Origin: Actinomadura sp. 7K507
GTDB lineage: Bacteria > Actinomycetota > Actinomycetes > Streptosporangiales > Streptosporangiaceae
Length of the DNA stretch: 41,711 nt
Direction of reading: 5' to 3'
Assembly: GCF_004348425.1 (NCBI RefSeq)
Contig: NZ_SMKK01000065.1
Location: 1-41,711, forward strand
This document shows positions 24,717 through 30,261 of this stretch, one piece after another. A model generated the notes under the pieces. The model saw only the letters and a program-made list of their open reading frames with translations. It had not been told where the DNA came from and did not search any database. A program made the translations under genes and the position numbers. Position 1 is the stretch's first letter; each line of letters opens with the position of its first letter.

Positions 24717-25478
24717 CTGCTGACCGTGGATTTCCAGCGGTTCCGCGTCGACCCCGGAGACCGCGTCCTCGACATGGGATGCGGCGCCGGACGGCACGCC
24801 TTCGAGCTGTACCGGCGGGGTGCGCACGTCGTGGCCTTCGACCAGGACGCCGAGGAGCTGTCCAGCGTCGAGAAGATGTTCGGGGCGATGAGCCTCGACG
24901 GCGACGTTCCCGAGGACGCGACCGCAGAGACCGTGCAGGGTGACGCGCTCGACCTGCCGTTCCCCGACGACCACTTCGACGCGATCGTCGCGTCGGAGGT
25001 CCTGGAGCACATCCCCGACGACATGAAGGCGATGCGGGAGCTGCTGCGCGTCCTCAGGCCGGGCGGGAAGCTCGCGGTGACGGTGCCGAGCTGGCTGCCC
25101 GAGCGGGTGTGCTGGGCCCTGTCGGAGGACTACCACACGGCGCCCGGCGGGCACGTGCGGATCTACACGCGCGCCGAGCTGGAGGCCAAGCTGAAGTCGA
25201 TCGGCTTCCGGGTCGGCGGCCACCACCACGCGCACGGGCTGCACGCGCCGTACTGGTGGATCAAGTGCGCGGTCGGCGTGGACAACGACGGCAACCCGCT
25301 CGCCAAGGCCTACCACCAGATCCTCGTGTGGGACATCATGAAGCGCCCGCTCGCCACCCGGGTGGCCGAGCGCGTGATGAACCCGCTGATCGGCAAGAGC
25401 GTCGTCGTCTACTTCGCGAAGCCCGCCAAGCCCGGCACGCCTGCCGCCCCGGCGAAGGAGACGGCGGATGCGGTCTGA
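24717..25478 (+). CDS. Class I SAM-dependent methyltransferase (probable CTG start)
   Basis: 253 residues. VLDMGCGAGRHAFEL near residue 18 is motif I (SAM), VVAFDQDAEEL is motif II, ALDLPFPDDHFDAIVASEVLEH carries motifs III-IV region residues (positions about 81-102), and LRPGGKLAVTVPSW is post-motif. The AAAGGAG at 24703-24709 is seven bases before CTG 24717, giving MLTVDFQRF; the next in-frame start, GTG 24726, would be 16 bases away. The gene ends within the next one (ATG 25468 before TGA 25476). Substrate unknown. Confidence 0.82.
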   Translation: MLTVDFQRFRVDPGDRVLDMGCGAGRHAFELYRRGAHVVAFDQDAEELSSVEKMFGAMSLDGDVPEDATAETVQGDALDLPFPDDHFDAIVASEVLEHIPDDMKAMRELLRVLRPGGKLAVTVPSWLPERVCWALSEDYHTAPGGHVRIYTRAELEAKLKSIGFRVGGHHHAHGLHAPYWWIKCAVGVDNDGNPLAKAYHQILVWDIMKRPLATRVAERVMNPLIGKSVVVYFAKPAKPGTPAAPAKETADAV

Positions 25479-26577
25479 GACCCGCCCGCCCTCAGTGACC
25501 GGAGTCCTGTCGCCCGACGACGTCGCCGCGACCGCACGCAGCATCGCCGCGCAGCAGGAGGAGTCCGGCGCGATCCCCTGGTTCTCCCCCACGGGCGGCG
25601 TCCCCGGCCATGTGGACGCCTGGAACCACGTCGAGGCCGCGATGGCGCTGAGCGTCGCCGGGCTCGGCGAGGAGGCCAGGCGGGCCTACGAGTGGCTGCG
25701 CGACGTCCAGCGGCCGGACGGGTCGTGGCCCGCCAAATGGGTGCTGGGCGAGGTCACCGAGCCGGGCGGCGAGTCCAACCAGGCCGCCTACGTCGCGGTG
25801 GGCGTGTGGCACGAGCTGCTGATGACCGGCGACGAGGAGTTCGCGCGGCGGATGTGGCCCGCGGTCCGGCGGGCGGTCGAGTTCACCCTCGGCCTGCAGA
25901 CCCGCCGCGGGGAGATCATCTGGATGCGGCACGAGAACGGCGAGGCGTCCGACCACGCCCTGCTGACCGGCTGTTCGTCGATCCACCAGTCGCTGCGGTG
26001 CGCGGTCGCGCTGGCCGAGCATCTCGGCGAGCACCAGCCGGAGTGGGAGCTCGCCGCCGACCAGCTCGGGCACGTGGTGGCCGCGCATCCGGAGGCGTTC
26101 GCCGACAAGGGCCGCTGGTCGATGGACTGGTACTACCCGGTGCTCGGCGGCCCCGTGCGCGGCGAGGCCGCGGCGCGCCGGTTCGCGGAGGGCTGGGACA
26201 CGTTCGTCGTGCCGGGCCTCGGCTGCCGCTGCGTGTCCGACCAGCCGTGGGTGACGGCGGCGGAGAGCTGCGAGCTGGTGCTGGCGCTGGACGCGGCCGG
26301 CGACCGCGACCGGGCGCTGGAGCTGTTCACGACCATCCAGCATCTGCGGCACGAGGACGGCTCGTACTGGACGGGCTGGCAGTTCGAGAACCGGCGGCAC
26401 TTCCCCGGGGACCGCTCCACCTACACGGCGGCCGCGGTGGTCCTGGCGGCGGACGCGCTGGCGGACGCCTCCCCCGGCGCGCGGCTGTTCAAGGAGATCG
26501 CGGGACGGCCGCTGGGCCCGTCCGAGGCGTCCGACCCGCTGGCGTGCGGCTGCGCGCTGGTCTCGGCGGCCCGCTAG
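25468..26577 (+). CDS. Alpha/alpha-toroid protein (prenyltransferase/cyclase-like)
   Basis: 369 residues with repeated helical segments, each with aromatic/QXXDGSW-type ends: LRDVQRPDGSWPAKW near residue 88 and LRHEDGSYWTGWQF near 292. This is the (alpha/alpha)6 fold of terpene cyclases and glucosidases. No DxDD catalytic motif of squalene-hopene cyclases is seen, so the catalytic role is open. ATG 25468 has AAGGAG eight bases upstream and overlaps the methyltransferase by 11 bases. Often annotated as prenyltransferase in actinobacteria, without proof. Confidence 0.72.
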   Translation: MRSETRPPSVTGVLSPDDVAATARSIAAQQEESGAIPWFSPTGGVPGHVDAWNHVEAAMALSVAGLGEEARRAYEWLRDVQRPDGSWPAKWVLGEVTEPGGESNQAAYVAVGVWHELLMTGDEEFARRMWPAVRRAVEFTLGLQTRRGEIIWMRHENGEASDHALLTGCSSIHQSLRCAVALAEHLGEHQPEWELAADQLGHVVAAHPEAFADKGRWSMDWYYPVLGGPVRGEAAARRFAEGWDTFVVPGLGCRCVSDQPWVTAAESCELVLALDAAGDRDRALELFTTIQHLRHEDGSYWTGWQFENRRHFPGDRSTYTAAAVVLAADALADASPGARLFKEIAGRPLGPSEASDPLACGCALVSAAR

Positions 26578-26589
26578 CGCCGGTCCGCG

Positions 26590-26625
26590 GCGTGCCGCCC
26601 CTGTCCGGGCTTCAGGGCGGCACGC
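26590..26625. terminator. Bidirectional hairpin between convergent genes
   Basis: GCGTGCCGCCCCTG / CAGGGCGGCACGC, 13 pairs with one bulged C and a nine-base loop. Placed midway between the convergent toroid and methyltransferase genes. Confidence 0.8.
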
Positions 26626-26631
26626 GGCGGG

Positions 26632-27339
26632 TCAGCGCACCGGGTCGGTGTCGTTGGTGCGTTCCAGGATGCGGAGCGAGCCTTCCGCGCGCCGCTCCTC
26701 GAACGCGCCGCTCTCCATTGCGCGCAGGTAAAGGTGGTAGGGGGCCTGCCCGCCGTCCTCGGGGTCTGAGAAGACGTCGTGGATCACGAGGGCTCCGCCG
26801 ACGGCGACATGGGGCGTCCAGCCCTCGTAGTCGGCTTGCGCGTGCTCCTCGGCATGGCCGCCGTCGATGAAGAGCAGCGCCAGCGGTGCCCGCCAGAGGG
26901 CCGACACTGTGCGGGACTGCCCGACGACGGCGACGACCTCGTCTTCCAGCCCGGCGGCGGCGATCGTCTTCCGGAACTTGGGAAGCGTGTCCATCCGCCC
27001 GGTGCTCGGGTCGACGAGGGACGGGTCATGATGCTCCCAGCCTGCCTGGTTCTCCTCCGAGCCGTGGTGGTGGTCGACGGTGACGACGATCGTCCCCGCA
27101 GCCCTGGCCGCGGCCCCCAGATAGACGGCGGACTTGCCGCAGTACGTGCCGACCTCCAGGATCGGTCCGGTGGCGGCCAGGCGCGTCCCGTAGTCGAGGG
27201 CCGTCTCGTAGAGCGCCAGGCCCTCGCCGTCCGGCATGAAGCCCTTCGCGTTGCGGGCGGCACGCAGCAGTTCCGCGGGCATCGAGGGGGCGGGGTCGCC
27301 GGTCGTCCCGGGGCCGGTGGACGCCTTGCTGTTGGTCAT
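26632..27339 (-). CDS. Class I SAM methyltransferase, CmcI/rhamnosyl O-methyltransferase-like
   Basis: 235 residues. ILEVGTYCGKSAVYLGAAAR near residue 60 is the SAM motif, VTVDHHHGSEEN the acidic loop, LLFIDGGHAEEHAQADYEGW the metal/His region and GGALVIHDVFSDPEDGG the end of the core. This resembles CmcI/TylF-type and cephalosporin O-methyltransferases, which need Mg2+. ATG 27339 is chosen for the GGAGGAG just before it; the frame is open 54 codons upstream. Divergent from the ferredoxin gene, sharing the region with a KstR-type box. Confidence 0.8.
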   Translation of the reverse strand: MTNSKASTGPGTTGDPAPSMPAELLRAARNAKGFMPDGEGLALYETALDYGTRLAATGPILEVGTYCGKSAVYLGAAARAAGTIVVTVDHHHGSEENQAGWEHHDPSLVDPSTGRMDTLPKFRKTIAAAGLEDEVVAVVGQSRTVSALWRAPLALLFIDGGHAEEHAQADYEGWTPHVAVGGALVIHDVFSDPEDGGQAPYHLYLRAMESGAFEERRAEGSLRILERTNDTDPVR

Positions 27340-27407
27340 CGATCTCCTCCGTCCGGGCACCCTATACCGGGATCCGCCCGGCGATACCCGCGCCCGCCGC
27401 CGTATAT

Positions 27408-27421
27408 TGGAACACGTTCTA
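27408..27421 (+). promoter_or_regulatory. KstR-type operator in the divergent methyltransferase/ferredoxin promoter
   Basis: TGGAACACGTTCTA, exact fit to TnnAACnnGTTnnA. It is 100 bases before the ferredoxin start and 69 before the methyltransferase start, so it could control one or both. Confidence 0.72.
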
Positions 27422-27521
27422 CTTTCGGGGCGGAGGCCACCGCTCCGAACCTGATTCGGTAGGTTGGCGGGCGAGAGTGGAACCGCCCCCTGCACGCTCA
27501 CGTTGGGAAACGGAGAAGGCG

Positions 27522-27713
27522 ATGAGAGTACGAGTCGACCCGCTGGTGTGCGAGGCGAACGCCGTGTGCGTCGGGCTCGCTCCCGAGGTCTTCGACCTCA
27601 ACGACGACGACGAACTGGAGATCCTCAAGCCGGACGTCCCGCAGGACGAGCAGGACCGTGTCCGGCACGCGGTCCGGTCATGCCCCAAGGCAGCGCTGAG
27701 CCTGGAGGAGTAG
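27522..27713 (+). CDS. Ferredoxin, [3Fe-4S]-type, P450 partner
   Basis: 63 residues. Cluster ligands: Cys in CEANAVC (near residue 10 and 16) and Cys in SCPKAAL (near 53), with Asn at the position where [4Fe-4S] proteins have a Cys. That C-x2-N-x2-C form belongs to the actinobacterial ferredoxins that pass electrons to P450s. Typical VGLAPEVF and acidic middle. ATG 27522 with GGAGAAGG upstream; 15 extra codons exist in frame. In mycobacteria FdxD, also KstR-controlled, is comparable. Likely donor for the two tandem P450s. Confidence 0.9.
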   Translation: MRVRVDPLVCEANAVCVGLAPEVFDLNDDDELEILKPDVPQDEQDRVRHAVRSCPKAALSLEE

Positions 27714-27812
27714 GGCCGCGCGCCCGGTCACAAAGCGGGGCACGCCGCACCCGGAGGCGCGCGTATCATCCTTGTCGTCCGGTCGGACTCCCCTAGACGA
27801 TCATGGAGCGCG

Positions 27813-29693
27813 GTGGTGCACGGTCTCCGGAGGCTGCTTGCCGCGGCCGTCCTCGTCGCGCCGCTGGCCGCGCCGGTGGCCATGGCCGGCGCCGCCCACG
27901 CGGCGGCGCCGGCGGTGCGCATCCGCGACATCCAGGGGACCGCGCACATCTCGCCGCTGAACGGGTCCGCGGTCGCCCGGGTCCCCGGCGTCGTGACCGC
28001 GCTGACCGGCAACGGGTTCTGGATGCAGGACCCCCGCCCCGACAAGGACGACGCGACGGCCGAGGGCGTGTTCGTCTTCACCCGCACGCGGCCCGACGTG
28101 GCGGTCGGCGACTCCGTCCGGGTGGACGGCGAGGTCGCCGAGTTCCGTCCCGGCGGGGGCTCCTCCGGCGGGCTGACCCGCACGGAGATCGGCGCCGGCC
28201 GGATCACCGTCGAAGCGCACGGCGCGCCGCTGCCGGCGCCGGTCGTGGTCGGCGCGGGCGGCCGCCGGGCGCCGGGGCAGGTGATCGACCGGGCGCACGG
28301 GAACGTCGAGAGGGGCGGCGCGTTCGATCCCCGCCGCGACGGCATCGACTTCTACGAGTCCCTCGAAGGGATGCGGATCGAGATCCGCGACGCCGTCGCG
28401 GTCGGCCCGTCCCGCCACGGCGAGATCCCGGTGCTGCCCGCCGGCGGCGCGGGCGCCGGGCCCCGGACGGAGCGCGGCGGCATCCTGCTCCGCCCCGGCG
28501 ACTGGCGACGCGTCGGCGACGCCAACCCCGAGCGGGTCATCCTCGACGACGCCCTCGCCCCGCTGCCGGGGATGAACGTCGGCGACCGGCTGCCCGGCGC
28601 GAACCACGGCGTCCTCGACTACGGGTACGGCGCCTACCACCTGCTGCTCACCGCGACCCCGCGCCGCGAGGCGGGCGAGCTGGCCCGGGAGGCCACCCGC
28701 CCGCAGAGGCGCGGCGAACTCGCCGTCGCCACCGCCCGGCTCGACGGGCTGAACCCCGCCACGCCGCCCGCGCGGTTCACCGACCTCGCCGGCGACATCG
28801 TGACCGGGCTGCGCTCCCCCGACCTCATCACGATCAGCGGCCTCGGCGACAACAGCGGGCCCGACGACGACGGCACCGTCACCGCCGACCAGACCGTCGC
28901 CCAGCTGATCACCTCGATCAGCGCGGCGGGCGGCCCCGCCTACGACTGGCGATCGGTGACCCCGCGCGACAACGCCGACGGCGGCGAGGAGGGCGACAAC
29001 CGGCGGAACGGGTTCCTGTTCCGCACCGACCGCGGGCTCGCGTTCGTCGACCGCCCCTCCCTCACCGACCCGCTCCCGGAAGACCCGCCCGAGGGCCCGG
29101 ACCCGGCCGTGACGGCGGTCGAGCCCGTCCGGCGCGGCGGGACCGCGGGCCTGTCGCTCAGCCCCGGCCGGATCGCGCCCGGCGACGCCGCGTGGGCGGG
29201 CACCCGCAAGCCCGTCGCCGGGGAGCTCACCTGGCAGGGCCACCGCATCATCGTGATCGCGAACCAGTGGTTCCCCCGCACCACCCAGGACCAGCCGTTC
29301 TTCGGCCGGAACCAGCCGCCGTCCAGGCCCACCCTGTGGCGCCGCGACGCCCAGGCCCGCGTGGTGGCCGGATTCGTGCGGTCGGTCCAGAAGGTGGACC
29401 GGAACGCCAAGGTGATCGTCGCGGGCGAGCTGAACGATCCCGAGACCTCCGCCCCCGTCCGCACCCTCTCCGAGGGCACCGGGCTCAAGGCCCTCGCGGC
29501 GGGGCTGCCCCCGGGCGACCGCTACACGGCGATCTCGGACGGCAACTCCGAGGTCCTCGACCACATCCTGCTCAGCCCGTCCCTGCGGCGGAACAAGCAC
29601 GAGTTCGACGTGGTGCACCGCAACGCCGAGTTCGCCGGCCACCCCGACGACCGCGACCCCGCCGTCGTCCGCATCGCGATGCCCCGGAAGTAG
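27813..29693 (+). CDS. Secreted nuclease-fold (EEP) protein with degraded active site
   Basis: 626 residues. A signal peptide (about 1-30, LAAAVLVAPLAAPVAMAGAAHA) is followed by an OB-like region (about 40-110, as in ExeM/NucH nucleases) and an EEP domain from about 300. Conserved landmarks DNSGPDDDG, GFLFRTDR, DQPFFGRNQPP and DHILLSP are kept. The catalytic residues are not: ISGLGDNSG has Gly where Glu binds metal, ANQWFPR has Gln where His is expected, GELND replaces GDLND, and DDRDP replaces SDHDP (His to Arg). Nuclease activity is improbable. GTG 27813 follows GGAG. Probably cell-wall associated or secreted. Confidence 0.85.
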   Translation: MVHGLRRLLAAAVLVAPLAAPVAMAGAAHAAAPAVRIRDIQGTAHISPLNGSAVARVPGVVTALTGNGFWMQDPRPDKDDATAEGVFVFTRTRPDVAVGDSVRVDGEVAEFRPGGGSSGGLTRTEIGAGRITVEAHGAPLPAPVVVGAGGRRAPGQVIDRAHGNVERGGAFDPRRDGIDFYESLEGMRIEIRDAVAVGPSRHGEIPVLPAGGAGAGPRTERGGILLRPGDWRRVGDANPERVILDDALAPLPGMNVGDRLPGANHGVLDYGYGAYHLLLTATPRREAGELAREATRPQRRGELAVATARLDGLNPATPPARFTDLAGDIVTGLRSPDLITISGLGDNSGPDDDGTVTADQTVAQLITSISAAGGPAYDWRSVTPRDNADGGEEGDNRRNGFLFRTDRGLAFVDRPSLTDPLPEDPPEGPDPAVTAVEPVRRGGTAGLSLSPGRIAPGDAAWAGTRKPVAGELTWQGHRIIVIANQWFPRTTQDQPFFGRNQPPSRPTLWRRDAQARVVAGFVRSVQKVDRNAKVIVAGELNDPETSAPVRTLSEGTGLKALAAGLPPGDRYTAISDGNSEVLDHILLSPSLRRNKHEFDVVHRNAEFAGHPDDRDPAVVRIAMPRK

Positions 29694-29820
29694 GCGCTCC
29701 CCCAATTAGGGAGGTGCCAAAAAGATCGTCAGGGGACGGCCCTGAATACCGCCGGTGTTTTCTCCCCGTCCGGCAGGGCAGCGAGCGATCGTCACACCCC
29801 CACGGGAGGAGACGCCCTAC

Positions 29821-30006
29821 ATGGCGACCCGATACCGGCCGCACATCAGCCTGGTCGGCCTCATCTACATCATCATCGGCGTGTTCATCGCCTGGGACCG
29901 CGGCTATATCAACGAGGGCCTGGTCGAGCGTGTCATCAGCGCGCTGCTGGCCGTCTTCCTCTGGGTCCTCGTCCTGCTCGGCGTCGACTTCCACATCGAT
30001 TTCTGA
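29821..30006 (+). CDS. Small two-span membrane protein
   Basis: 61 residues. Two hydrophobic stretches: VGLIYIIIGVFIAW (about 12-25) and VISALLAVFLWVLVLLGV (about 38-55), joined by a short loop containing DRGYINEGLVER. Conserved-looking actinobacterial small membrane protein; function unknown. ATG 29821 with GGGAGGAG about ten bases upstream. The 127-base gap before it holds a TCAGGG-GACGG-CCCTGA dyad (29729-29745). Confidence 0.75.
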   Translation: MATRYRPHISLVGLIYIIIGVFIAWDRGYINEGLVERVISALLAVFLWVLVLLGVDFHIDF

Positions 30007-30018
30007 GCCCCCCGGCCG

Positions 30019-30063
30019 GGTACGGGCCGTCCCGAGTTTCCCCGCCGCGGGACGGCCCGTGCC
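30019..30063 (+). terminator. Hairpin after the small membrane protein gene
   Basis: GGTACGGGCCGTCCCG and CGGGACGGCCCGTGCC, 15 of 16 bases paired, 13-base loop. Separates the small membrane protein gene from the Cys-rich peptide. Confidence 0.8.
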
Positions 30064-30128
30064 CTCCACGGCCGATGCACCCCTCACGACAGATGTACAT
30101 CGCGCCCACGGTCATAGACCGCATAGTG

Positions 30129-30150
30129 GAGCGGAGGTTACTTTCCGCTC
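30129..30150 (+). promoter_or_regulatory. Hairpin carrying the ribosome site of the Cys-rich peptide
   Basis: GAGCGGA-GGTTACTT-TCCGCTC with perfect 7-base arms ends directly before the ATG. The GGAGG (30133-30137) begins inside the left arm, so folding would hide it. A perfect 10-bp palindrome GATGTACATC (30092-30101) lies further upstream, a possible operator. Confidence 0.55.
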
Positions 30151-30231
30151 ATGACGACAAAGAACTGCAGTTGCGGACATGGCGGCGGATGCTCGTGCCC
30201 GAAGGGATGCTCCTGCGGCTGTAACGGCTGA
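30151..30231 (+). CDS. 26-residue Cys-rich peptide (metallothionein-like)
   Basis: Product of 26 residues with seven Cys at positions 6, 8, 14, 16, 20, 22, 24 and one His at 10, the rest mostly Gly, Ser, Lys and Asn. The pattern C-x-C, C-x-C, C-x-C-x-C is a thiolate-cluster layout like that of metallothioneins; actinobacterial MymT is longer. ATG 30151 follows a GGAGG 13 bases away, within a hairpin. No secretion signal. It was missed by ordinary gene-length limits. I infer binding of Cu(I) or Zn/Cd; a secreted RiPP precursor is less likely as there is no leader and no biosynthetic partner. Confidence 0.62.
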   Translation: MTTKNCSCGHGGGCSCPKGCSCGCNG

Positions 30232-30261
30232 CACCCGCACCCCTGTTACTCCGGCACGGTG

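Noticed and set aside
29695..29820. A riboswitch in the gap before the small membrane protein
   Set aside because: There are a short stem with CTCCC/GGGAG and a TCAGGG/CCCTGA dyad, but they do not match a known riboswitch core.
30151..30231. The Cys-rich peptide as a lanthipeptide or sactipeptide precursor
   Set aside because: It has no leader region, and no LanM/LanB-, radical-SAM- or protease-type gene is near.
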